Assembly: GCF_011752815.1 (NCBI RefSeq)
Contig: NZ_VWWV01000002.1
Span: 62,001 to 126,000, forward strand
Source: Enterobacter sp. Cy-643
GTDB taxonomy: Bacteria; Pseudomonadota; Gammaproteobacteria; Enterobacterales; Enterobacteriaceae
Direction: 5' to 3'
DNA: 64,000 nt
Position numbers and translations under genes: made by a program. Of the stretch, positions 25,166-33,876 are shown in pieces. Position 1 is the stretch's first letter, and each line of letters starts with the position of its first letter. The notes under the pieces were generated by a model. That model was not told the DNA's origin. It saw only the letters and a program-made list of their open reading frames with translations, and searched no databases.

Positions 25166-26274
25166 TATTTGAAGTCGACCTTCATCAGCTCGGGAATCGA
25201 ATAATCCCGGGTGGTTTCCACGCAGCGGCTGATGTAATCCACAAAGCGCGGCGGCGGAGACATACCTAAATCCAGCAGCTTCTCGTTAGAAAAACGGACG
25301 TTCAGCATAGAAAACTCACCGTACAGACGCATCGCACGCAGCATTAAGCGCTCATTGCACGGCCCGTAAATGGATTTGAAGCTTCTGCGGCTTTTCACCA
25401 GTTCGCTGTAATCCACCTGCTCGTAATTGGAGAAAATAGGCGTCTGGTTCAGCGCGCTGGACATCGCTTCATCGATGTCAGCAAAGCGGATGCTGCTCAC
25501 GTCCCCGGCGGAGATGTGGTAGATCTTCTCTTTCAGCGAGTCGCTTTTTGCCAGCAGCAGCAGCGCTTCTGCGCAATAGTCCACCGGAATAACGTCGATT
25601 TTGTCATCCAGGGAACACATAAATTTCCCGAGCATCAGCACCATGCGGAAGACCCAGAAGATGCTGCTGGACGGCCGGCAGCCCTGCTCGCTGTGCCCAA
25701 CCACGATGGACGGGCGAGCGATAACCAGCGGCAGCTGCGGGAACTGCTCGGACATCATCCGTTCGATGGTGGACTTAGACCAGGTGTACTGCACCAGGTG
25801 CTCTTCTTCCGGCTTGCTCGACATGCTTTCCGTTACCAGCGTGCCCGCATCCGGTACACAGGACATCGCGGTGCCGACGTGCAGGAAACGCTGCAGGCCC
25901 TTCACCTGGGACATGCGGCGAGCAAACTGCAGGGTGCCTTCCACGTTAACTTTCCAGATCAGCGCATTCTCGCCAAACGAGGCTACCGCGGCGCAGTTAA
26001 TAACGTGCGTGACGCTGGACAGTCTTTCATCATCCAGAAAATGTTCAGGCTCGGCTAAGTCACCCAACAATATATTTTCCGGGTTAATTTGTGCCAGCTG
26101 TGCTTCAGTACAGCCAAAATTAGCAAGGTTGTTTCTGATTCTGGCCACGCCCTCCTGAGGAGAGTTCGCTCGTACCAATAGTAATACGGTATTGAAAGAA
26201 GATTCAGAGAGGGATCGGGCTAAAACCGCGCCGCCCAGGAAACCTGTCGCACCGGTAATCAAAAGTTGACTCAT
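25165..26274 (-). CDS. Extended SDR, thioester/fatty acyl reductase-like protein
   Basis: A 369-residue NAD(P)-binding protein. The Rossmann motif is ITGATGFLGGAVL at residues 6-18, and the catalytic YTWSK lies near 150, preceded by HVGTAMSC. The fold corresponds to the NAD_binding_4 group (male-sterility/thioester-reductase domains). The substrate is not determinable. The start at 26274 (MSQLLITGATG) follows a GAGG site; the frame upstream is open but atypical. It stands alone, flanked by terminators and AT-rich DNA. Confidence 0.82.
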   Translation of the reverse strand: MSQLLITGATGFLGGAVLARSLSESSFNTVLLLVRANSPQEGVARIRNNLANFGCTEAQLAQINPENILLGDLAEPEHFLDDERLSSVTHVINCAAVASFGENALIWKVNVEGTLQFARRMSQVKGLQRFLHVGTAMSCVPDAGTLVTESMSSKPEEEHLVQYTWSKSTIERMMSEQFPQLPLVIARPSIVVGHSEQGCRPSSSIFWVFRMVLMLGKFMCSLDDKIDVIPVDYCAEALLLLAKSDSLKEKIYHISAGDVSSIRFADIDEAMSSALNQTPIFSNYEQVDYSELVKSRRSFKSIYGPCNERLMLRAMRLYGEFSMLNVRFSNEKLLDLGMSPPPRFVDYISRCVETTRDYSIPELMKVDFK

Positions 26275-26634
26275 TATTATAACCTCAGGAGTGAAAACAC
26301 GAGCATAGTAAAATGGCAAAAATAAACGTTTCCTCAATAAAGCGGATTACCTTTACATAATGCCCAGCACTTTCGTGTAACGGTTTGTACATCCTTGTTT
26401 TAAAAGAAAAATAAAAATAAAAAATTAATTTCAGGCGCAATTATTTTGACTATTTATTGATGTCGGTAATATTAAGAAAACCTTAATAAACGATAAACAG
26501 AACCGTTATTTCTGGGTAATCAGGAACTCTTTTTAATTTACAGGAAATAAAAAGCCCACAACAGTGGGCTGGAGGTGAGTTGCTACAGCAGTCATTTTTC
26601 TCGGGCGCAGGCGTCGCAGCAATGGCCCAACAGG
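26275..26634. other. AT-rich intergenic region with yqaE terminator
   Basis: Holds the promoter region of the reductase-like gene. At 26553-26570 a hairpin (AGCCCAC-N4-GTGGGCT) preceded by AAAAA forms a minus-strand terminator for yqaE. No coding signal is seen. Confidence 0.6.
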
Positions 26635-26793
26635 TCAATCCCGGGTCTGAACCCAGAACGCGTGAATCAGACCGGGGAAGTAGCCCAGCAGGGTGAGAAT
26701 GATATTGAGGATGAAGGCCCAGCCAAAACCGTTGCCGAGAAGCACACCCAATGGTGGCAGAATAATTGTGAAAACGACTCGCCAAAACCCCAT
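26635..26793 (-). CDS. yqaE: YqaE/Pmp3-family small membrane protein
   Basis: A 52-residue Pmp3 (UPF0057) protein: MGFWRVVFTIILPPLGVLLG, then NGFGWAFILNIILTLLGYFP and the end GLIHAFWVQTRD. Two transmembrane helices fill the protein. Pmp3 proteins affect membrane potential and salt or acid tolerance in yeast and bacteria. The start has an AGGAG site and a terminator follows at 26553. Other long frames across this locus are antisense or out of frame. Confidence 0.88.
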   Translation of the reverse strand: MGFWRVVFTIILPPLGVLLGNGFGWAFILNIILTLLGYFPGLIHAFWVQTRD

Positions 26794-26965
26794 ATAAACT
26801 CCTGATAAATTAGATTAGTCCATACTAAAAAAGCGCCTTGCCTTTAAAGCGTAGACGAATCTCAGAGGTTTGTTCAGGCTGATAATTCTGGAAAATTTAG
26901 TTTCATAACTCATCGTTGAAAAAAATATTGCGCGGTACTTGCTAACCATAACAACTCAGGATAAT

Positions 26966-27128
26966 TTCTTGCCTTCGGTAGCTCGATGAACCCTCATTCC
27001 GCTATCGAAATATGCCTATATTTCTCCTCCACTGGAGGGGCCGGAACCACTCAAAAAACGATCCGGTCGTTCACCAATTATATTAATGATGATAGCCTTA
27101 TGGTGACCCGGCGTTTGCCGGGTTTTTT
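26966..27128 (+). ncRNA. Candidate small RNA ending in a strong terminator
   Basis: A plus-strand Rho-independent terminator (ACCCGGC-GTTT-GCCGGGT then T6, 27106-27128) has no plus-strand gene before it within 2 kb. Another hairpin (CCTCCA-C-TGGAGG) lies at 27026-27038. A weak promoter-like GATAAT at 26960-26965 would give an RNA of about 160 bases. The terminator lacks a T-run on the minus strand, so it does not serve the DUF1304 gene well. The 5' end is a guess. Confidence 0.35.
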
Positions 27129-27131
27129 CGT

Positions 27132-27485
27132 TTATATTCCCGCGAATAATGCAATCAATGCCAATGCCGCAGGTGCAGCCTGCACATAAAGTATTTTTTT
27201 GCTGGCCGTTAAACCACCAAATAAACCAGCAACCAGCACGCAAATAAGGAAAAACAGTTTAAATTCATAGCCGCTGCTCGCCGCCAGCAGGCCATAAATT
27301 AATCCCGCAGCTAAAAAACCGTTGTACAGCCCCTGATTCGCCGCCAGCGTTTTCGACTGACTTGCAAATTCAGGTGACAAGCCAAAAGCCTTTCGCCCCG
27401 CCGGTTTATCCCAAAGCACCATTTCCAGCACCAGAATATAAAGGTGAATCGCAGCCACCAGGCCGATAAGAATATTGGCAATCAT
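27132..27485 (-). CDS. DUF1304 family membrane protein
   Basis: A 117-residue inner-membrane protein with four hydrophobic helices (MIANILIGLVAAIHLYIL, GFLAAGLIYGLLAA, FKLFFLICVLVAGLFGG, APAALALIALFAGI). The conserved piece LEMVLWDKPAGRKAFGL after the first helix is typical of DUF1304. Function unknown. Confidence 0.87.
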   Translation of the reverse strand: MIANILIGLVAAIHLYILVLEMVLWDKPAGRKAFGLSPEFASQSKTLAANQGLYNGFLAAGLIYGLLAASSGYEFKLFFLICVLVAGLFGGLTASKKILYVQAAPAALALIALFAGI

Positions 27486-27524
27486 AGATGATTCCTGAGG
27501 GGTTATTTCGTCGCCAGACGCCGG

Positions 27525-27740
27525 CTACACTTCATAGCCCAGCGCCTCGATCACGTGTTCCATCGCTTCGCTGGTTAGCGGGGAGCGTTTGATTTTATGG
27601 TTAGCCAGCATGGTTCTGACGACCCCGGCAATCACGATATGTTTAGGTTCCTGCCCAAGATCGCGCATCTCCAGCACTACCTTACCCACCACGCGGCACA
27701 TCTCCTGATACAACAGGTCATCTTTTGCTTTTTTATCCAT
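27525..27740 (-). CDS. fumD: FumD (YdhZ), small fumarase-type protein
   Basis: A 71-residue protein nearly identical in its centre to E. coli YdhZ/FumD (MCRVVGKVVLEMRDLGQ, then PKHIVIAGV). E. coli FumD has been reported to have fumarase activity despite its small size and no similarity to FumA/B/C. It stands in a row of small minus-strand genes, not in an operon that indicates its role. Confidence 0.88.
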   Translation of the reverse strand: MDKKAKDDLLYQEMCRVVGKVVLEMRDLGQEPKHIVIAGVVRTMLANHKIKRSPLTSEAMEHVIEALGYEV

Positions 27741-27839
27741 CTCGCCTCCGGCTTATCTGTTTGATCTTACAGTAGCATTTAACATCATCGGCGACTAAAA
27801 ATAGCAAAACATTTTTCACGCTTTTTGGAACAGCTCACG

Positions 27840-28271
27840 TTACAGGTTATCTTCCTGTGGGATGCGTTCCACCAGCATAAACTCTTCAAAAATTAAGGGC
27901 ATATCTTCAGAAAATTCGCCATTTCTTTCAAAAAATATCTGATGCTCTCGCCGCCAGTACGAGAGGCTCAAATCCCCTTCACCCTCCTTACGAGCCTGAT
28001 CCGCGCTAACCTGCGAAAACTTCAGGGTGATTAAAGACAGCGTCTGGATAACGCAGACCGGGGTCCCACCGCCGTTAAGAATAATGCTATATCCGCCGGG
28101 TACGGGAGCCTCTTCCCCATTCTCATAGGCTGAAACCGCGGAGCATGTCGCTGTTTTGCGTCCCTTTAAAACTAAATCCACCAGCTCGTCGGCCAGCTCA
28201 GGTGAATCGCCAAATGCCCACACCTGCGCATTGGGATATTTTTTCTGGTATTCAGTCAGTCGCGTAGACAT
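27840..28271 (-). CDS. ASCH-domain protein
   Basis: A 143-residue ASCH-domain protein, a PUA-like RNA-binding fold. The diagnostic KGRKTATCSAVSAYENGE lies at about 36-53, with YSIILNGGGTPVCVI following and the end typified by DLSLSYWRREHQIFF. Some relatives are amidohydrolases on modified nucleosides. The start at 28271 (MSTRLTEYQKKYP) follows GGAGA; an in-frame extension to 28334 is less likely. Confidence 0.85.
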   Translation of the reverse strand: MSTRLTEYQKKYPNAQVWAFGDSPELADELVDLVLKGRKTATCSAVSAYENGEEAPVPGGYSIILNGGGTPVCVIQTLSLITLKFSQVSADQARKEGEGDLSLSYWRREHQIFFERNGEFSEDMPLIFEEFMLVERIPQEDNL

Positions 28272-28334
28272 GGAGTATTCTCCCTCTCCTTTTGGAATTG
28301 AAATACAGGCGAAACCATCAGAATGGATCATCAA

Positions 28335-28564
28335 CCCACTTTCACCTGCATTTTAAACAATATATTTGAAGGAATGGCCTGTCAGGGCATCATCGAAAAA
28401 CAGGTGTGGACGGGGTAATTTACCAGAGCTATGACGGAAAACAGGAGATATTTCTGTTTGATGATAAAGATGGGCTTACACAGTCTCTTTTTTTCAGCGG
28501 ATTGTCGGTAAGTGAGTCAACGATGAGAGCCATCTGGCTCTCACTTTCTAAATTGACAGCGAAT
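28335..28564. other. Intergenic region between ASCH gene and secreted-protein gene
   Basis: Contains a hairpin GAGAGCCA-TC-TGGCTCTC at about 28525-28542 just past the stop of the secreted-protein gene, a likely transcript end on the minus strand. A short open frame on the plus strand runs into the antisense of the next gene and is not credible as a whole. Confidence 0.45.
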
Positions 28565-28837
28565 TTAATCCCATTTAAACGTCACGCCAGCCCGGGCGGT
28601 ACTGTTGCTGTTATCGCGATCGTATTTAGAATAAGGATCGGACAGCAGCTTTTGGTCACCTTTATCAAGCTTGCCGTACATATTTTGGGGTTTCTTTTCT
28701 TCGTTACTCACACACACATTCCCGTAGCAGCCCGGGTCTTGTTCCGCCTCGGTCCAGACGAGCTCCGAAGCAGGCTTGTTCGCGGCATAAACGTGAGTGG
28801 TTAACAACAGAGCGCAGATGATAAGCGTCTTTTTCAT
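28565..28837 (-). CDS. Small secreted protein of unknown function
   Basis: A 90-residue protein with a signal peptide (MKKTLIICALLLTTHVYA|ANKPAS) and a mature part of about 71 residues. Two cysteines lie five apart (GCYGNVC), likely a disulphide in the periplasm. The end is TARAGVTFKWD, a terminal aromatic strand. No family recognised. A Fur-box-like sequence lies 17 bases upstream of the ATG. Confidence 0.75.
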   Translation of the reverse strand: MKKTLIICALLLTTHVYAANKPASELVWTEAEQDPGCYGNVCVSNEEKKPQNMYGKLDKGDQKLLSDPYSKYDRDNSNSTARAGVTFKWD

Positions 28838-28853
28838 AAAAAATCCCTTTTAT

Positions 28854-28866
28854 GATAATGATAATC
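28854..28866. promoter_or_regulatory. Fur-box-like sequence upstream of the secreted-protein gene
   Basis: GATAATGATAATC matches the first 13 of the 19 bases of the Fur consensus (GATAATGATAATCATTATC) exactly; the remaining six match poorly. It lies immediately upstream of the ribosome site of the 28565-28837 gene, where a repressor would act. Confidence 0.5.
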
Positions 28867-28977
28867 AAACGCAATTTTAACATCTTCCTGCGGCTTGAGA
28901 ACAATCAGGTTAAACCTGAACATTATTGGCAAAAGCAGTAATAAATAGCGTGCTAAAAAACGTCCCTGCGCATTCGC

Positions 28978-29175
28978 CTAGCCCAAAATCAGGACATCAA
29001 CCGCCCTCTGAACCGCCACATCATCCAGACCACTGGCATAGAGCTTATGGATCATATCGGCTATCGACTCACGCGATAGCGCCTCTTTCATCGTCAGCAG
29101 CTGTACGACGGCCGTGCCGATTACCTGCAGCGTTTCAGGCTGAAGCTCCTCAAAAACGTGCTTGTCCTTGTCCAT
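28978..29175 (-). CDS. Small helical protein, possibly AriR/YmgB-like
   Basis: A 65-residue acidic protein starting MDKDKHVFEELQP with a GGAG site. The pattern VIGTAVVQLL-ALSRESIADMIHKL resembles the AriR/YmgB core LGQAVTNLM-VNNKNIILSLIHSL. The likeness is suggestive rather than conclusive; FumD-type proteins share a similar size and helical spacing. If correct it would be an unlinked member of the light/biofilm connector family present at 10.2-11.2 kb. Confidence 0.6.
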   Translation of the reverse strand: MDKDKHVFEELQPETLQVIGTAVVQLLTMKEALSRESIADMIHKLYASGLDDVAVQRAVDVLILG

Positions 29176-29428
29176 AATTACTCCATAAATTAAATTCCCT
29201 GTCTTTCTAAACTAGCACAAGAGAACTCAGACAAAACGGGGATCTTTTCCTATTCCTCTGCCCTTTCACGATGCCACCAAATAACTCATTGAAACAACTC
29301 CGTAACATCTTTCGGATTTTTTATGTCTGAATTTTACAAGAGAATAAATACCAGCCTGCTGCGCGCCTGTTCAACATCACAGGCTGCGTTTATCATTAAT
29401 AAATACAGGGATACTTGCCGGGGGTACT

Positions 29429-29659
29429 ATGCTGCAGTTCGATGTTTTTGGTAGGCGTTTGGGCGTGAAGAAAGTCAGTGAACAATGGCTGCTTTATCGC
29501 GTTGATCCCAATGAAGGGAAATACTCGCGGATTTATGATGTGGTTATTCCGTCATGGCTAACGGAGGAGGAACTCCCCGGCTGGCTCGGGGATATTTACC
29601 ATGAGGCGGCGAGTGAAAAGCATCCGGATGTCCATTTAATTAATGCCGGAAAATCCTGA
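29429..29659 (+). CDS. Small conserved hypothetical protein
   Basis: A 76-residue protein, MLQFDVFGRRLGVKK, with SEQWLLYRVDPNEGKYSR and a conserved-looking acidic middle SWLTEEELPGWLGDIYHEAA. It resembles short enterobacterial proteins annotated as DUF7661, from memory. A GGGG site precedes the start. Function unknown. Confidence 0.65.
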   Translation: MLQFDVFGRRLGVKKVSEQWLLYRVDPNEGKYSRIYDVVIPSWLTEEELPGWLGDIYHEAASEKHPDVHLINAGKS

Positions 29660-29719
29660 CCGGCAAGATTTAAAATACAACCAGACAGAGAGCCATCGGC
29701 AGGCAATTGAACGATAAAA

Positions 29720-30079
29720 TTATGCCAGCGGGATTTCATCCAGGCTGAAATAAACCGCCAGTCCATGCTGGCGGGCAACGTCGATGTCCATATCAGCGCC
29801 CTTTGAATCGCCCTCAATCCGGTACACGGCATCGCATTTTGTGATAAGTCGATGCGCAACCGGATAAAACATAGACTCCGCGATTGCATCATCGATGGCT
29901 TCAGATCCTGCGGCTTTCGCCAGTGGCAAAGCCAGCCATTCGCCAATCAGCGGCACGTGTCCCCGCTGGTATACCGCCAGCGCGGCATTTTCCAGACGGG
30001 CGAGATTAGCCGCGATAAGATTTTGTCTCCCGCCAGTCCCGCTGCGGTATGGACCAGCAATAAGAATGAGCTGTGTCAT
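29720..30079 (-). CDS. DUF4406-type nucleoside deoxyribosyltransferase-like protein
   Basis: A 119-residue protein with an N-terminal LILIAGPYRSGTGG loop and the motif GHVPLIGEWLALPLAK; the C-terminal part (CDAVYRIEGDSKGADMDIDVAR) is typical of DUF4406, distant relatives of nucleoside 2-deoxyribosyltransferases. It follows nudK on the same strand with a ten-base gap, suggesting a joint role in nucleotide housekeeping. Confidence 0.75.
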   Translation of the reverse strand: MTQLILIAGPYRSGTGGRQNLIAANLARLENAALAVYQRGHVPLIGEWLALPLAKAAGSEAIDDAIAESMFYPVAHRLITKCDAVYRIEGDSKGADMDIDVARQHGLAVYFSLDEIPLA

Positions 30080-30089
30080 GCTGAGAACC

Positions 30090-30674
30090 TCACAGAATGT
30101 TTTTCAGGGCAACGTGATAAAGCAACATGATGGTTTTACCGTCTACGATAAGGCCACTTTCCACCGCAGCAAGGGCGGCATCAATGGTCAGCTCTAACAC
30201 TTCGATATCCTCGCCTTCGGCTTCTATTCCACCGCCTGCGCTCGCTTTGTCGCCCGCATCATATTCAGCAATATAAAAGTAGAGCTTCTCCGTAACCGAA
30301 CCCGGGCTCATATAGGCTTCGAAAACCTTCTGTACGCTGGAAACGCGAAAACCCGTTTCTTCTTCTGCTTCCGCTTTTATGCGGTTTTCAGGCGCCATAT
30401 TGTCAAGCAGCCCTGCAGCTGTTTCGATGAGATAGCCCTCGTGGCCGTTCATAAAAACCGGAAAACGAAACTGACGCGTCAGGATGACGGTTTTCCGCTC
30501 GCGGTTATAGAGGAGGATGGTGGCCCCATTGCCCCGATCGTAAACTTCGCGATTCACCCGCTGCCAATGTCCGTTTCTCCGCTGAAGATCAAAGGTGTAC
30601 TTTTTCAGCGAATACCAGTCATCGGACAATACCCTGCTATCGACGATCCGTACTTCTGCACGTTTTGGTTGCAT
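30090..30674 (-). CDS. nudK: NudK, GDP-mannose pyrophosphatase (Nudix)
   Basis: A 194-residue Nudix hydrolase like E. coli NudK, which cleaves GDP-mannose and ADP-ribose-type sugars. The Nudix helix is seen as GLLDNMAPENRIKAEAEEE followed by TGF; the usual REUXEE arginine-glutamate position is altered to AEAEEE. Downstream YMSPGSVTEKLYFYIAEYD is the NudK-specific segment. The start at 30674 (MQPKRAEVRIVD) follows GGAGCA. It is divergent from the DeoR-type gene. Confidence 0.88.
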   Translation of the reverse strand: MQPKRAEVRIVDSRVLSDDWYSLKKYTFDLQRRNGHWQRVNREVYDRGNGATILLYNRERKTVILTRQFRFPVFMNGHEGYLIETAAGLLDNMAPENRIKAEAEEETGFRVSSVQKVFEAYMSPGSVTEKLYFYIAEYDAGDKASAGGGIEAEGEDIEVLELTIDAALAAVESGLIVDGKTIMLLYHVALKNIL

Positions 30675-30781
30675 GATTGCTCCTGTTTGCGTAGGGTTTT
30701 CATCATAAACAGCATCATCATGCTTATTCAAGATCAATCGTGCAAATACACGTAAATTCGTGCAGACACAAGGATCACAAC

Positions 30782-31537
30782 ATGCTCGCTAACCAACGCA
30801 AACACCTCATTCTGGAACAGCTTCAGGCCGAGGGACAGGTGCTCTCGAAGAATCTGAGTCACCGATTTGACGTCTCTGAGGACACCATTCGCAGAGACTT
30901 ACGCGAGCTTGCCGCAGACGGTCACCTGCAGCGCGTACACGGCGGCGCGTTGCCCTCATCTTCAGCGGTGGCCACTTTTTCCGAGCGTAAATCATTAAAA
31001 ACTGATGCCAAAATGAAAATTGCACGCAAAGGGGCAGAGCTGATTTCTTCCGGTCAGGTGGTGATGATAGATGGAGGCACGACCACCTCGGAGCTTATTG
31101 CCTGCCTGGCAGATGACCTGCGAATCACGGTGGTAACCCACAGCCCCAGCATCGCTTTGGGGCTGGTAGATAAGCCGTTCATTGAAGTTATTTTGATTGG
31201 TGGCCGCCTCTACAAACACTCAATCGTCACCGTTGGGGCGGCAGCGATTGAAGGCATCGGCAATATTCACGCTGATATTTTCTTCATGGGCGTGACGGGC
31301 GTGCACCCTGAAGCAGGGCTAACCACGGGCGATTACGAGGAAGCGTGCATCAAACGTGCATTTTCAGGCAGAGCCGCAGAAACCGTCGTGCTGGCATCTC
31401 CGGAAAAGATCAACACCGCGTCATCGTTCGTTATCGGCGATTTAGGGTTAATCAACACGGTGGTGATTGACGGCGACACCGATGAGAGTTGGGTCAACAG
31501 TATCGAAGCCAGGGGCATTACGGTGATAAAAGCCTGA
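30782..31537 (+). CDS. DeoR-family transcriptional regulator
   Basis: A 251-residue DeoR/GlpR regulator. The N-terminal helix-turn-helix has the family signature DVSEDTIRRDLRELAADG and RVHGGALP. The C-terminal sugar-phosphate sensor shows IDGGTTTSELIACL and ILIGGRLYKHS. The start at 30782 (MLANQRKHLILEQL) is canonical. No sugar operon is adjacent, so the target is unknown. Confidence 0.9.
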   Translation: MLANQRKHLILEQLQAEGQVLSKNLSHRFDVSEDTIRRDLRELAADGHLQRVHGGALPSSSAVATFSERKSLKTDAKMKIARKGAELISSGQVVMIDGGTTTSELIACLADDLRITVVTHSPSIALGLVDKPFIEVILIGGRLYKHSIVTVGAAAIEGIGNIHADIFFMGVTGVHPEAGLTTGDYEEACIKRAFSGRAAETVVLASPEKINTASSFVIGDLGLINTVVIDGDTDESWVNSIEARGITVIKA

Positions 31538-31578
31538 TCCCCCTTCGCGGCAAGCGGTATAACGCTGGCTGATATTGC

Positions 31579-32487
31579 TCAGGATATATGACTCAATTCC
31601 TGATGCATAAAATCAATCAGCGCTCTTGTTTTACCTGGCAAATAGCGCCGATCTGAATAAAGGGCGAACAGCTGCAGTGGGGCTGCCGATTGTTCAAACT
31701 CAATTTCGATTAACCGGCCATTGTCAATCCAGGGCTGGCAGGCTTGTTTCGCCAGAATGGCAAAGCCGACACCTGCCAGCGCCGCTCGCCCAGCCATCTC
31801 TCCGCTGTTGACCCGATAATGGCCTTTCGCCCTGATAGTCTCGAATCCCCCCTTTTTATTGACGAACTGCCAGGGCGCTCCTTTCAGCGCACTGACCGTT
31901 GTAATACAGGGTAACTCTTCAAATTGCTGTATGCGATCGGGCGTACCATAGCGCTGAATGAGAGCCGGGGCTGCAACCACCGTACAGGGGATCGTCAACA
32001 GGTGGCGGGCAATGTAGTCACTGTCATCCAACTTGCCGCGGCTAACAATGACCGCTAAATCCAGATCGTCGCGCAGAGATTCAAACCCGGACAAATTTGT
32101 GACACAGCTGATTTCCAGGCCAGGGTGTCGGCAGGCAAAATCGGCAATAACAGGCCCGAGCAGCGCAGGACCCAGTTCATTAGGAATACAGATACGCAGT
32201 GGGCCCTTGAGTTGCACCTGCCGCAACGTTAGTTCTGTCTCCGTTTGCTCAAGCGACTCCACAAGGGGCTTCGCTCGGGTATAAAGCAAGTGCCCCGCCT
32301 GAGTGAGTTTCATATGCCGGGTACTGCGCTCAATGAGCTGCAGATTCAATTTTTCTTCTAACTGGGAAATACAGCGACTTACGTTTGATGTCGGCATCTC
32401 AAGCACTTTTGATGCCCCGACAAAACTTTCTTTTTCAACCACGGCAATGAACACTTTCAGGGTATTAAAATCAAGGGCCGGACGCAT
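31579..32487 (-). CDS. LysR-family transcriptional regulator
   Basis: A 302-residue LysR regulator of the AaeR/DmlR-like group: helix-turn-helix FVGASKVLEMPTSNVSRCIS at about 23-42, then the effector domain GPLRICIPNELGPALLGPVI. It is divergent from an MFS transporter gene, 103 bases away, which it likely controls. Confidence 0.9.
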   Translation of the reverse strand: MRPALDFNTLKVFIAVVEKESFVGASKVLEMPTSNVSRCISQLEEKLNLQLIERSTRHMKLTQAGHLLYTRAKPLVESLEQTETELTLRQVQLKGPLRICIPNELGPALLGPVIADFACRHPGLEISCVTNLSGFESLRDDLDLAVIVSRGKLDDSDYIARHLLTIPCTVVAAPALIQRYGTPDRIQQFEELPCITTVSALKGAPWQFVNKKGGFETIRAKGHYRVNSGEMAGRAALAGVGFAILAKQACQPWIDNGRLIEIEFEQSAAPLQLFALYSDRRYLPGKTRALIDFMHQELSHIS

Positions 32488-32590
32488 GAACTATCCCATA
32501 AATGATAATAATAAGCGTCATTTTTACCATCTAATCACCACCATTGATAGCCGTTAAACTCGGGCATCTTTCATCCACAGGTTGCCTGCT

Positions 32591-33799
32591 ATGCCACTGG
32601 TCACACAGACGTTTAACGATAAATCCCTCATGCGGATAGCGCTTATCATGGCTATTATCCAGTTCGCTAACGCGCTGGAATATATGATGTTCAATCCTGT
32701 TTTTGCTTTTATGGCCGCAGATTTCTCAGTGCCCGTCTCATTCTCAGGCTATGTCTCCGGGATGTATACCGCCGGGGCCGTCCTGTCGGGCATTATCGCC
32801 TTTTACCGGATTGGTCGTTTCAACAAGAAGCGTTTTTTACTCGCCAATATGGCGCTGCTGGGCATGCTGACGTTTTTAACCTCCTTCGCCTCCAGTATTA
32901 GCCTTCTGCTGGTATTACGATTCTGTGCGGGCCTGGTGGGCGGTACCACAATGGGGGTGGGGATTAGCATATTAATCAATCACGCCCCGGCTAACCTGCG
33001 CGGAAAAATGTTGGCAACGGTGATTACGGCATTTTCGATGGTAAGCATTGTAGGCATGCCCGCGATATTATTTCTGTGTGCTCACTCCGGCTGGCATGTC
33101 GCTTTGTGGTTAATCAGTGCCCTGTGTGTATTAACCTTGCCGCTTATTGTCGCCTTTATCCCTCGAGATCCGATCTCCTGCGATACGCTCCCCGCGCTGC
33201 CTCTCGATAAGAATACTTTACTGTTTGCGGCGGGTAATGCGCTGGTGCAGTTTAGCCCCATGCTGGTCATCCCGGTTCTGGTGCCATTGATGACCCGGCA
33301 GCTGGGTGCTTCGGTGGAACAGCTGCCCTGGCTGTTCTTCGCCGGAGGCATCGCCGGCTTTCTGTCTACCAAAATGACTGGCGCGTTAACTTCACATTTT
33401 ACTGCTTTGAGTCTGGCTACAGGCTCAACGCTCGTTTTTATACTGAGTTTGCTAATCCCTGCTCTGGGCTATCCGCATTCGGCATTATTTATTATTTTAT
33501 TTCTCGGAGCATCTTACAGCCGTCTGGTGTCATCTTCGGCGCTTACCCTTCAGTTTCCGGATGATGGACAGCGAGCGGGATTCTCTTCCCTACAGACCGC
33601 AATCATGTATTTGATGACCACTGCCGCATTTTTCCTGTCAGCCTTTCTCTTACCCACTGATGAAATAGCGCCACAGAATATGAACATGTTGCTGGTGCTG
33701 TGTGCCATTTCCGCATCAGGGTTCCCAATTCTCGTTATTATTCTGCAAAAGAAACTGGCTAAACGAACGATTCAGACTGAACGCGTGGTTAGTGGTTAA
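32591..33799 (+). CDS. MFS transporter
   Basis: A 402-residue major-facilitator transporter with about twelve hydrophobic helices and a drug-efflux-like layout (FCAGLVGGTTMGVGISILIN at about 115). An ATG at 32591 (MPLVTQTF) is taken; a TTG nine bases earlier is the alternative. Substrate unknown. Paired with the divergent LysR gene. Confidence 0.85.
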   Translation: MPLVTQTFNDKSLMRIALIMAIIQFANALEYMMFNPVFAFMAADFSVPVSFSGYVSGMYTAGAVLSGIIAFYRIGRFNKKRFLLANMALLGMLTFLTSFASSISLLLVLRFCAGLVGGTTMGVGISILINHAPANLRGKMLATVITAFSMVSIVGMPAILFLCAHSGWHVALWLISALCVLTLPLIVAFIPRDPISCDTLPALPLDKNTLLFAAGNALVQFSPMLVIPVLVPLMTRQLGASVEQLPWLFFAGGIAGFLSTKMTGALTSHFTALSLATGSTLVFILSLLIPALGYPHSALFIILFLGASYSRLVSSSALTLQFPDDGQRAGFSSLQTAIMYLMTTAAFFLSAFLLPTDEIAPQNMNMLLVLCAISASGFPILVIILQKKLAKRTIQTERVVSG

Positions 33800-33876
33800 A
33801 TTAGCGGCTTACTGGGTACGATACGGACGGGTATAGACATGGGGATGGCACAATATGAAAAGTGGGCGTGTGTTCT

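Noticed and set aside
26483-26785. 100-codon minus-strand frame over yqaE
   Set aside because: The correct frame at this place encodes YqaE/Pmp3; this one is out of frame and runs through the terminator.
28406-28804. Plus-strand frame starting in the ASCH/secreted-protein gap
   Set aside because: The first 60 codons look mildly protein-like, but it continues antisense through the secreted-protein gene; at best a fragment.
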